DNA of 19,378 nucleotides. Origin: Bacilli bacterium. GTDB taxonomy: Bacteria > Bacillota_I > Bacilli_A > RF39 > UBA660. Under the pieces are notes generated by a model that saw only the letters and a program-made list of their open reading frames with translations, made no database searches and had not been told where the DNA came from. The translations under genes were made by a program, and so were the position numbers. This document shows positions 1 to 6,397 of this stretch, piece by piece (positions within the stretch are counted from its first letter, which is position 1; every line of letters starts with the position of its first letter). The stretch covers positions 1-19,378 of the forward strand of contig JAILQR010000100.1 in the NCBI GenBank assembly GCA_024698845.1. The letters run 5' to 3'.

Positions 1-58
1 GGAAAATTATATTTATTGATTATAGATTTTTTAGATAGTAAAATTAATTATAGATAGT

Positions 59-64
59 AGGTGA
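59..64 (+). promoter_or_regulatory. Ribosome binding site deciding a TTG start
   Basis: AGGTGA, 5 nt before TTG 70. The same AGGTGA plus 5-nt spacer precedes ATG 1922 and GTG 4185, which argues that the GTG at 61 is part of this site and not the start codon. Confidence 0.6.
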
Positions 65-69
65 TTATC

Positions 70-1281
70 TTGAGCGTAATTACAAATAATACCCCAGTAA
101 AAAAAGAACGTATTCCAACTTTAGATATTTTTATTACAAGAGCTTTATATAAGGAGAAATTTAATGGGATACCTATGTCTATTAAACCTGAAAAAATATA
201 TTGTTCTCATAAAAATGGAAGATTAGAAATTATTTATGTTATGAAAGGTTTAGACAAACCTGTTAGACTTCCAAGAGTACAATTTAAAAATGTTGCAAAA
301 AGAACGATGGAATGTGTTGGTGCACTAACACTTACTACAACACTTGCTTTATCAGGTTTATCAATACTAAAAAATAAAAATAAAAAAGCTGAAGTGGCAC
401 ATATAGTAAATGATAATGTTATTGAGGAAACTATTGCATTAAATTCTCAAACTGCGGGTGCTGAAGAAAATACCACTAATCCTTTAGAAACAGTTAATGA
501 ATTAGAAATAACGAGAGAAGCGCTTATGCCAAGATATACACTTGAACCACCTGAAAGAATCTCAGATGACAATATAGACAACTTAATATTTGGTTCATAT
601 TATAGAACAATAAATAGTGATGGAAACTTCACATATACATATCAAGAAAACTATGACAAAATGATGAATAATTATTATAGTTATTATGTAGCATATGGAG
701 AAATGTATGGTATTGATCCGGCAATATTAGCAGCAATGACTATGCAAGAAGGCGGAGTATATGATCCAAATGCAAGTGAAGAATATTACCGTATTGGTTT
801 AGGTCAAGTTAATGGTAATATTTGGGATGGTGTAACAGTATCATGTTACAACTATAATACTAACACTGAAGAAAGATATACAATTAGTGCAACTAATTTA
901 TATAATAATCCAATTGAACAAATTAAGTGTTTAGCAATAATGATGCAACAAAATGCAAGAGATTGTAGTTATAATCTCCCTGCAATGATTGAAGAACATA
1001 ACAAAGGTTGTGGAAGTATTGCAACTGCACTATCAAATCTAAGAAGAGATTATCCTGGATATAGTAATAGTGAAATTCTTAATTTAGAAGATCCAACACT
1101 AATTGAAAGATATGTATATTGTCCTGGAGCAGATCCAGAGTATTTAGATAAGATACTTACATATCTTGACATGATACTAGATAATAATGCATTTGGTAGA
1201 GAGTATGTCTATGTAAGAAGTGCAGATGGTAATGTTTATACGTATAATATTAACATTGAAAGAACTCAAACACTGGGCTAA
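70..1281 (+). CDS. Membrane-anchored lytic transglycosylase-like protein
   Basis: Probably cleaves or remodels peptidoglycan outside the cell. I take the TTG at 70 as start (403 aa) because the GTG at 61 lies inside the Shine-Dalgarno sequence AGGTGA at 59-64. Residues 1-80 look cytoplasmic and match nothing I recognise. Residues about 83-100 form one hydrophobic helix followed by a Lys/Asn-rich stretch, so the rest is extracytoplasmic. A Glu/Asn/Thr-rich linker leads to a soluble-lytic-transglycosylase/lysozyme-fold domain from about residue 200: GIDPAILAAMTMQEGG carries the presumed catalytic Glu227, and IGLGQVN (residues 242-248) matches the family's GLMQI-type motif. The C-terminal region (AMIEEHNKGCGS onward) fits the rest of this fold. 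Family assignment rests on these motifs; substrate specificity is unknown. No clear promoter is visible in the 60 bases upstream, and the gene may be transcribed from before the window. Confidence 0.75.
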   Translation: MSVITNNTPVKKERIPTLDIFITRALYKEKFNGIPMSIKPEKIYCSHKNGRLEIIYVMKGLDKPVRLPRVQFKNVAKRTMECVGALTLTTTLALSGLSILKNKNKKAEVAHIVNDNVIEETIALNSQTAGAEENTTNPLETVNELEITREALMPRYTLEPPERISDDNIDNLIFGSYYRTINSDGNFTYTYQENYDKMMNNYYSYYVAYGEMYGIDPAILAAMTMQEGGVYDPNASEEYYRIGLGQVNGNIWDGVTVSCYNYNTNTEERYTISATNLYNNPIEQIKCLAIMMQQNARDCSYNLPAMIEEHNKGCGSIATALSNLRRDYPGYSNSEILNLEDPTLIERYVYCPGADPEYLDKILTYLDMILDNNAFGREYVYVRSADGNVYTYNINIERTQTLG

Positions 1282-1282
1282 T

Positions 1283-1311
1283 TTGCCAAATATAAAGCAA
1301 ATTGATATAAT
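1283..1311 (+). promoter_or_regulatory. SigA-type promoter for the engB operon
   Basis: TTGCCA (1283-1288), a 17-nt spacer, then a perfect TATAAT (1306-1311). The predicted transcript start near 1318 would leave only about 10 nt of leader, barely including the Shine-Dalgarno GGTGAT. Arms AATTTGC (1280-1286) and GCAAATT (1297-1303) form a 7-bp inverted repeat across the -35 and spacer. Confidence 0.55.
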
Positions 1312-1327
1312 GTAAGTGGTGATTTTT

Positions 1328-1909
1328 ATGCAAATTAATAGCGTAGATTTAAAAAGTATAGCAGTAAGAACAAGTCAATATCCTGAAGATGAACTCCCAG
1401 AGTTCTTACTTGTTGGTCGAAGTAATGTTGGTAAATCAAGTTTTATTAACTGTTTAATTGAAAGAAAAAACTATGCCCATACAAGTTCTAAACCAGGTAA
1501 AACTACTACACTAAACTTTTATTTAGTTAACAATAAGTTTTATATAGTAGACGTTCCGGGTTATGGATATGCTTTAGGTGGTAAAGAAAAACAAAGAAAA
1601 TTTGGAATGATGATTGAAGAATATCTAAAAACTAGAAAGTCTATGAAAAAAGTATTCTTACTTATTGATTATCGTCATAAACCAACAGAAGATGATTGTT
1701 TAATGTATAACTTTTTAAAATATTACAACATTGATGTAGAAGTTGTTGCAACTAAATATGATAAAGTTAATAAAAGTGGAAGAATCAAACAAGATAAGAT
1801 CATTAATGAAACTCTTCACTTAACAGAAGATAGACCTTTTATTCCTTTTTCAACTGTTACTAAAAAAGGAAAAGAAGATGTATATGCAATAATCGAAAAA
1901 TTCTTATAA
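1328..1909 (+). CDS. engB: Ribosome biogenesis GTP-binding protein EngB/YsxC
   Basis: Small TrmE-Era-EngA-EngB-type GTPase needed for late assembly of the 50S ribosomal subunit. The 193-residue length is typical. Visible motifs: G1 P-loop GRSNVGKSS (30-38), the GKTTTLNFY switch I region (57-65), G3 DVPGYGYA (75-82), G4 TKYDK (142-146) and a G5-like FSTVTKKG (174 onward). The start is ATG 1328: the GTGs at 1316 and 1319 fall in the Shine-Dalgarno AGTGGTGAT. The gene is followed after 12 nt by a prepilin gene and then by another ribosome-assembly GTPase (der), so the four genes up to the terminator at 4121 appear to form one transcription unit. The identification is secure. Confidence 0.96.
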   Translation: MQINSVDLKSIAVRTSQYPEDELPEFLLVGRSNVGKSSFINCLIERKNYAHTSSKPGKTTTLNFYLVNNKFYIVDVPGYGYALGGKEKQRKFGMMIEEYLKTRKSMKKVFLLIDYRHKPTEDDCLMYNFLKYYNIDVEVVATKYDKVNKSGRIKQDKIINETLHLTEDRPFIPFSTVTKKGKEDVYAIIEKFL

Positions 1910-1921
1910 TAGGTGATTAAT

Positions 1922-2371
1922 ATGAATAATAAAAAGGGATTTACTTTAATAGAACTTCTAGCTGTAGTAGTTGTATTATCAGTTATTATTTCTATTGCAG
2001 TTCCAGTAATTAATACACAACTTAAAAAGAGTAAAGAAAAAGCTTACCAAACTAAATTAGAAATTATAGCAAAGCAAGCTAAGCAATATGCTCAAGAAGA
2101 GGAAGATTTCTTATATGAAAGTTCTCTTAGATATAATGGTTATGTATGTAATAAAATTACAGTATCAGAACTAGTTGATGCTGGTTACGTTGATGCAAAT
2201 GATAAAGATTTATTCGATGGTTCAAAAGAAGTTATAAATCCAAATACAGGTGGATCAATGTTAAACGAACAAATAATGGTATATATTAAATCAAAACCAG
2301 GAGCATCTGGTGTAAATATTTATAATGGTAGTATTATATCTAAAACAACGAATGTATCACAATGTCATTAA
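1922..2371 (+). CDS. Type IV prepilin-like protein (orphan pseudopilin)
   Basis: 149-residue protein with a class III signal: MNNKKG followed by FTLIELLAVVVVLSVIISIA, so prepilin peptidase should cut after Gly6 and methylate Phe. Glu5 of the mature protein, needed for pilin assembly, is present. The hydrophobic helix is followed by a charged helix (QLKKSKEKAYQTKLE) and a small globular domain with two Cys (YVCNK, and SQCH near the C-terminus) that could form a disulfide. The start is ATG 1922, since the GTG at 1913 is part of the Shine-Dalgarno AGGTGATT. It sits between engB and der with no other pilus gene nearby, so its assembly machinery must be elsewhere. It could be a ComG-like competence pseudopilin or a minor pilin; the sequence alone does not decide. 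Confidence 0.85.
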   Translation: MNNKKGFTLIELLAVVVVLSVIISIAVPVINTQLKKSKEKAYQTKLEIIAKQAKQYAQEEEDFLYESSLRYNGYVCNKITVSELVDAGYVDANDKDLFDGSKEVINPNTGGSMLNEQIMVYIKSKPGASGVNIYNGSIISKTTNVSQCH

Positions 2372-2401
2372 AAAAATTAATATAGAAAGAAGGTGTATAT
2401 T

Positions 2402-3709
2402 ATGAAAAAAACAGTATGCATAATAGGTAAACCTAATGTTGGTAAATCAACAATTTTTAACAGATTAATAAAAGAGAAAAAAGCTATCATAATGGATACA
2501 CCTGGTGTAACACGCGATCGTATTTATGATAGTGTTACTTATAATAATAAATCATTTTTCTTAATTGATACTGGTGGTATTGAAATTGGTAATGAAGACT
2601 TCAATGAAGATATTAAAGTTCAAGCAGCATTAGCTATCGATGAGTCAGATATTATTTTATTTGTTGTAGATGGTAAAAATGATTTAGATGCTAATGATTA
2701 TTTAATTAGAGATATGTTAATAAAATCTAAAAAAGATGTTATTGTAGTTGTTAATAAAATCGATAATGATGGAAGAAAAGAAAACATCTATGGATTTTAT
2801 GAACTTGGTTTTGAGCATTTATTTGCTGTAAGTGCAGAACATAACTTAGGATTTAAAGAACTTTTAGATTTTGTTACAGGTAAAATGAATGAAAATGAAG
2901 AAATAAAAGATTCTACATTAAAGTTTGCGATTATCGGAAGACCTAATGTAGGTAAATCAAGTTTGATAAATGCTCTACTTAATGAAGATAGAGTTATTGT
3001 AAGTGATGTTGCGGGAACAACTAGAGATGCTGTTGATACAAGATTTACTTATGAAAAAGAAGAATATATCGCAATAGATACTGCCGGAATGAGAAAAAAA
3101 GGTAAAATCTACGAAAATATTGAAAAATATAGTTTAATTAGAAGTTTAAAAGCAATTGAAAGATCAGATGTGTGTGTGCTTGTTATTGACGCTAAAGAAG
3201 GCATTATAGAGCATGATAAACATATCGCATCTTATGCAATTGAAGCAGGTAAAGGTATTGTTATTGCTGTTAATAAATGGGATACAGTAAAAGATACAGA
3301 TAAAGCTATATCATTATGGCAAGAAAAAGTAAGAAATGAATTCCAATTTATTCCTTATGCAAATGTAGTATTCCTATCAGCGCTTAATAAAAAAAGAATA
3401 CATACATTAATGCCTGAAGTAATAAAAGCATTTAATAACAATCAAAAAGAAATACAAACATCTGTACTTAATGATGTTATTACTGAAGCTGTAACACTTC
3501 ATCCAGCACCTTCATATAAAGGTAAAAGATTAAAAATATATTTCGTAAGTCAAACTGCATCATGTCCTCCTAAATTTACATTTAATGTTAATAATAAAGG
3601 CCTTGTACATTTTAGTTATGAAAGATATTTAGAAAATAAAATAAGAGAGAACTTTGATTTAACAGGTACTCCAATCATATTACAGTTTAAAAATAAAAGT
3701 GATAGATAG
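2402..3709 (+). CDS. der: Ribosome assembly GTPase Der (EngA)
   Basis: Essential double-domain GTPase that acts on 50S subunit maturation. It has 435 residues, the normal length. The first G domain has GKPNVGKST (9-17), DTPGVTRDR, DTGGI and NKID (118-121). The second has GRPNVGKSS (179-187), GTTRDAVDT, DTAGMRKKGK and NKWD (291-294). The C-terminal KH-like RNA-binding domain includes PSYKGKRLKIYFVSQ and ends in GTPIILQFKNK, as in the family. ATG 2402 is chosen because GTG 2393 belongs to the Shine-Dalgarno AGAAGGTG. In B. subtilis der lies a few genes upstream of spoIVA-hbs; here the same order holds with other genes in between. It ends in TAG. Confidence 0.97.
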   Translation: MKKTVCIIGKPNVGKSTIFNRLIKEKKAIIMDTPGVTRDRIYDSVTYNNKSFFLIDTGGIEIGNEDFNEDIKVQAALAIDESDIILFVVDGKNDLDANDYLIRDMLIKSKKDVIVVVNKIDNDGRKENIYGFYELGFEHLFAVSAEHNLGFKELLDFVTGKMNENEEIKDSTLKFAIIGRPNVGKSSLINALLNEDRVIVSDVAGTTRDAVDTRFTYEKEEYIAIDTAGMRKKGKIYENIEKYSLIRSLKAIERSDVCVLVIDAKEGIIEHDKHIASYAIEAGKGIVIAVNKWDTVKDTDKAISLWQEKVRNEFQFIPYANVVFLSALNKKRIHTLMPEVIKAFNNNQKEIQTSVLNDVITEAVTLHPAPSYKGKRLKIYFVSQTASCPPKFTFNVNNKGLVHFSYERYLENKIRENFDLTGTPIILQFKNKSDR

Positions 3710-3723
3710 AAAAGGAATTTATT

Positions 3724-4122
3724 ATGAGTAAAAGTTTTGATGAACAAATTCATGAACTTGAATTAAAAGATTATACAGACATAAATCAATATTTAATGGA
3801 TTCAGAAACTGATCCAGATGGATTTAATGAAAAATTTGAAGTAGAAAAAATATATGACTTAAGATCCCATGTTAGTGGATTAAGTTTTCTTAATAGCGAT
3901 AATTTTGATTTCCCTGATGTGCTTTCAGAGTATCATATATATTGTGATGAAAATTATTATATTTATTTTATTAAATATAAGAATCTTGATAAAGATGAAT
4001 GCGTAGTAGCTGGTTCACAAGCTAAAAGAGTATATGACTTAATGATGGGTCTATTTAGAGCTAGCAACATGATATATAATCAACCTGCTTTATCTAAAGC
4101 AAAAGTAACAAAACTTAGTTAA
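3724..4122 (+). CDS. Conserved-looking acidic protein, function unknown
   Basis: I do not recognise this 132-residue protein. It is soluble, acidic in its first half (EQIHELELKDYTDINQ, SETDPDGF, NSDNFDFPDV) and aromatic in the middle (CDENYYIYFIKYKNL), with a more basic Lys-rich C-terminus. There is no signal peptide, membrane helix, P-loop or Cys cluster. The start ATG 3724 follows AAAAGGA by 7 nt and lies 14 nt after the der stop, so it is the last gene of the engB-prepilin-der unit. Its TAA stop is built into the stem of the terminator that ends this operon. Codon use matches its neighbours. Its position suggests co-expression with the ribosome-assembly GTPases, but no function can be claimed. 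Confidence 0.8.
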   Translation: MSKSFDEQIHELELKDYTDINQYLMDSETDPDGFNEKFEVEKIYDLRSHVSGLSFLNSDNFDFPDVLSEYHIYCDENYYIYFIKYKNLDKDECVVAGSQAKRVYDLMMGLFRASNMIYNQPALSKAKVTKLS

Positions 4123-4154
4123 AAAATTGTTAACATTGTTTAACAATTTTTTTT
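4121..4154 (+). terminator. Rho-independent terminator of the engB-der operon
   Basis: Stem AAATTGTTAA (4124-4133) pairs with TTAACAATTT (4140-4149). The loop is six nt, extra A-T pairs lie on the outside, and a run of eight T follows. It overlaps the stop codon of the preceding gene. The A-run on the 5' side could let it work in both directions. Confidence 0.85.
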
Positions 4155-4168
4155 ATTTATCATAAAAT
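4143..4168 (+). promoter_or_regulatory. Candidate SigK/SigE-type promoter for spoVIF
   Basis: AC (4143-4144), 16 nt, then CATAAAAT (4161-4168). This fits the B. subtilis SigK pattern AC-N16-CATANNNTA except for the last base, and is one base from the SigE -10 CATACAHT. The -35 part lies in the upstream terminator stem. A similar TATCATAAA precedes spoIVA. Confidence 0.45.
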
Positions 4169-4184
4169 GTGTTAGGTGATATAT

Positions 4185-4427
4185 GTGAGTTTAAATGATA
4201 GTTTATTTGATAAAATTGAGAGAAAAACAAATGTTAGTAAAGAATTAATTTTATCATTAGCAGATAAACTTAAAACTTCGGGTTTAAAAAATGAAAACAC
4301 TATTAACGAAGTAATAGATGAATTAAGTAAAGCTGCAGGAAAAGATGTAAGTTCCAAGACTAAAGAAAAGATAATTTCAAGAATAAAAAATGATGATGTT
4401 CCCAAGAATATTGATAAATTTTTCTAA
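4185..4427 (+). CDS. spoVIF: Stage VI sporulation protein F
   Basis: 80-residue protein that I recognise from the family pattern: an N-terminal segment (SLFDKIERKTNVSKELILSL) typical of SpoVIF, then the helix-rich NTINEVIDELSKAAGK, and DVPKNIDKFF at the end. In B. subtilis SpoVIF (YjcC) is a late mother-cell protein needed for proper spore coat assembly. The start is taken as GTG 4185, 5 nt after AGGTGA (4174-4179). The ATG at 4183 is out of frame and meets TGA at once, and the GTG at 4176 is inside the Shine-Dalgarno. It is a single-gene unit between two terminators with its own sporulation-type promoter candidate. The protein is short, so the assignment rests on one well-matching block plus length. 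Confidence 0.78.
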   Translation: MSLNDSLFDKIERKTNVSKELILSLADKLKTSGLKNENTINEVIDELSKAAGKDVSSKTKEKIISRIKNDDVPKNIDKFF

Positions 4428-4432
4428 TATAT

Positions 4433-4463
4433 AAAGTGACAAGTAACTGTCACTTTTCTTTTA
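4433..4463 (+). terminator. Rho-independent terminator after spoVIF
   Basis: Stem AAAGTGACA (4433-4441) pairs with TGTCACTTT (4448-4456) around a six-nt loop, followed by an interrupted T-run. Confidence 0.82.
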
Positions 4464-4508
4464 TTTTTAATAAATAAAAATATATAATTAAAATGGAGAT
4501 GATATCAA

Positions 4509-5840
4509 ATGTATCAAAATAAAAAAGTACTAATTCTAGGTATGGCAAGAAGTGGAGTATCAGCTGCTAAATTACTCGCTAAATATAATAACGATATAAC
4601 TATAACAGATTTAAAAGAACAAGATGATACTCTTGTTAAAGAATTAGAAGACTTAGGAATAAAAGTATTAATAGTTGATGATCAAGAACCTCTTATTAAT
4701 GATTCTTGGGATTTAGTTGTAAAAAATCCAGCAATTAAAAAAACAGTTCCTGCAATAGTAAAAGCAAAAGAACTTGGTTTAAAAGTTATAAATGAAGTAG
4801 AACTTGCATATAAATTATTTCCTAATACAGCTAAAGTAATTACAGTTACAGGATCTAATGGTAAAACTACAACTACAACTCTTATCTATGAACTTATGAA
4901 AAAGATAAGTAATAATGTTCACTTTTGTGGAAACATGGGAATACCTGTTACAAGTGTTGTTGAAGATATTAAAGATAATGATTATGTAGTAATGGAAATA
5001 TCAGATCATCAATTAACAGATATGTATGAATTTAAATCAGATGTAAGTGTAATGACTAATTTATATCATGTTCATATAGATTTTCATGATTCATACGAAT
5101 ACTACATGAAAATGAAAAAAAGAATCTTTAATAATCACACTAAAGAATCAATTGCTGTATTAAATGGAGCAAATGAAGATGTTTTAAATTTAACTAATGA
5201 TATTCCAGATAAAAAAGTATATTTCTCAGCAATAAAAAAATGCGATGCTTACTTAGAAAATGATGCTATATATTATAATGGTGAAAAAATAATTGATACT
5301 AAAGATATTAAATTAAAAGGCAATCATAACTATGAAAATATCATGGCAGCAATTATTGTTACGAAACTATATGGAATAACAAATGAACAAATAAAAGATG
5401 TATTAAAAGAATTTGGTGGAGTTGAACATAGATTAGAATTTGTTAAAGAATTAAATGGAAGAAAAATATATAATGATTCAAAATCAACAAATAATGAATC
5501 AACAATTATTGCATTAAAATCATTTAATCAACCAACAATATTAATAATGGGTGGTCTAGATAGAAATATTCCATTTGATCCACTAAAGCAGTATTTAACT
5601 AATGTTAAATTAGTAGTAACATATGGAGAAACTAAAAATATATTAAAAGACTTTATGGAAAAAGAAAATATAGACGTCCATGTTGTTGATACTTTAAATG
5701 AAGCAGTAAAAGATGCTTATGATAATAGTAGTGAAAATGATATTATATTATTATCACCAGCATGTGCATCATGGGATCAATTTAAAGACTTTGAAGAACG
5801 TGGAAGAGTATTTAAAGAAGAAGTTGAAAAATTAAGATAA
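4509..5840 (+). CDS. murD: UDP-N-acetylmuramoyl-L-alanine:D-glutamate ligase MurD
   Basis: Cytoplasmic ATP-dependent ligase that adds D-Glu to UDP-MurNAc-L-Ala in peptidoglycan precursor synthesis. It has 443 residues, the normal length. The Rossmann-like N-terminal domain begins VLILGMARSGVSAAKLL. The ATPase domain has GSNGKTTTTT (115-124) and the lysine-containing YYMKMKKRIF segment. The C-terminal domain has NDSKSTN (322-328), GGLDR (348-352) and LLSPACASWDQF near the end. Two signatures deviate: the usual E-x-S-S-F-Q-L is EISDHQL (163-169), and the usual PDHLD-type site is LYHVHIDFH (185-193). The metal-binding Glu163 and His189 are kept. The start ATG 4509 follows GGAGATGAT. The downstream prepilin begins 12 nt after the stop and is probably cotranscribed. 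Confidence 0.95.
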   Translation: MYQNKKVLILGMARSGVSAAKLLAKYNNDITITDLKEQDDTLVKELEDLGIKVLIVDDQEPLINDSWDLVVKNPAIKKTVPAIVKAKELGLKVINEVELAYKLFPNTAKVITVTGSNGKTTTTTLIYELMKKISNNVHFCGNMGIPVTSVVEDIKDNDYVVMEISDHQLTDMYEFKSDVSVMTNLYHVHIDFHDSYEYYMKMKKRIFNNHTKESIAVLNGANEDVLNLTNDIPDKKVYFSAIKKCDAYLENDAIYYNGEKIIDTKDIKLKGNHNYENIMAAIIVTKLYGITNEQIKDVLKEFGGVEHRLEFVKELNGRKIYNDSKSTNNESTIIALKSFNQPTILIMGGLDRNIPFDPLKQYLTNVKLVVTYGETKNILKDFMEKENIDVHVVDTLNEAVKDAYDNSSENDIILLSPACASWDQFKDFEERGRVFKEEVEKLR

Positions 5841-5852
5841 GAAGGTATAAAT

Positions 5853-6326
5853 ATGAAAAAAAGTAATGGATTTACATTAGCAGAACTTCTAGCAACTATC
5901 GTAATAATATCTGTAGTATTAACAATAGCAATTGTTGCAGTACTACCTAGAATAACTGAATCTAGAATAGGAGCATTTGTAAATGACACGGTAACATTTA
6001 CTGAAGCAGCTAGAAATAAATATAAAGATGACAGATTAGAAAGAGACTATCCAGAAGATTTATATCATAATACAGTTTCTGGCAAGAAATGTTATTCAGT
6101 TAAAGATACTTTAATTGGTAAATATATTAAAACTAACAATAGTTATACTGGATCTATAGAAGTATGTCATGGACAAGACTGTGATTATGAAACTAAAGTA
6201 TGGCTTACTAATGGTAGATATTATCTTGAAGGAGAAATAATAGATGATAATACAGATATTAAGCCACTTATAAAAGAAAGTTATAGCGGTTCAAATCAGA
6301 ACACTTGTGGTAGAAGTGTAAGTTAA
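5853..6326 (+). CDS. Type IV prepilin-like protein (second orphan pseudopilin)
   Basis: 157-residue protein with the prepilin signal MKKSNG followed by FTLAELLATIVIISVVLTIA. Cleavage is predicted after Gly6, with Glu5 of the mature protein present. The extracellular part has four Cys (KKCYS, EVCHGQDCDY, NTCGRS), enough for two disulfides, and an aromatic, probably beta-rich block around VWLTNGRYYLEGEI. Apart from the signal and helix it shows little resemblance to the prepilin at 1922-2371, so the two are not a recent duplication. The Shine-Dalgarno AGAAGGT overlaps the end of murD, and a terminator follows directly, making murD and this gene a two-gene unit. It is likely a minor pilin or competence-type pseudopilin exported by a pilus system encoded elsewhere. 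Confidence 0.85.
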   Translation: MKKSNGFTLAELLATIVIISVVLTIAIVAVLPRITESRIGAFVNDTVTFTEAARNKYKDDRLERDYPEDLYHNTVSGKKCYSVKDTLIGKYIKTNNSYTGSIEVCHGQDCDYETKVWLTNGRYYLEGEIIDDNTDIKPLIKESYSGSNQNTCGRSVS

Positions 6327-6327
6327 T

Positions 6328-6356
6328 AAAAATGCAAATATAATTGCATTTTTTTT
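6328..6356 (+). terminator. Rho-independent terminator of the murD-prepilin unit
   Basis: Stem AAAAATGCAA (6328-6337) pairs with TTGCATTTTT (6344-6353) around the loop ATATAA. A run of eight T spans 6349-6356. Confidence 0.85.
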
Positions 6357-6373
6357 ATTTTCTATCATAAAGT
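6346..6373 (+). promoter_or_regulatory. Candidate SigE-type promoter for spoIVA
   Basis: GCATTTT (6346-6352), 13 nt, then CATAAAGT (6366-6373). The B. subtilis SigE pattern is KMATATT, 13-15 nt, CATACAHT, so there is one mismatch at -35 and two at -10. The -35 part overlaps the preceding terminator. spoIVA is a known SigE target in B. subtilis. Confidence 0.4.
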
Positions 6374-6397
6374 TAATTAAATGAAAGAGGTTAATAT

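Noticed and set aside
4483..4488. TATAAT before murD as a promoter
   Set aside because: No acceptable -35 at 16-18 nt, and the predicted start would fall in or after the Shine-Dalgarno sequence.
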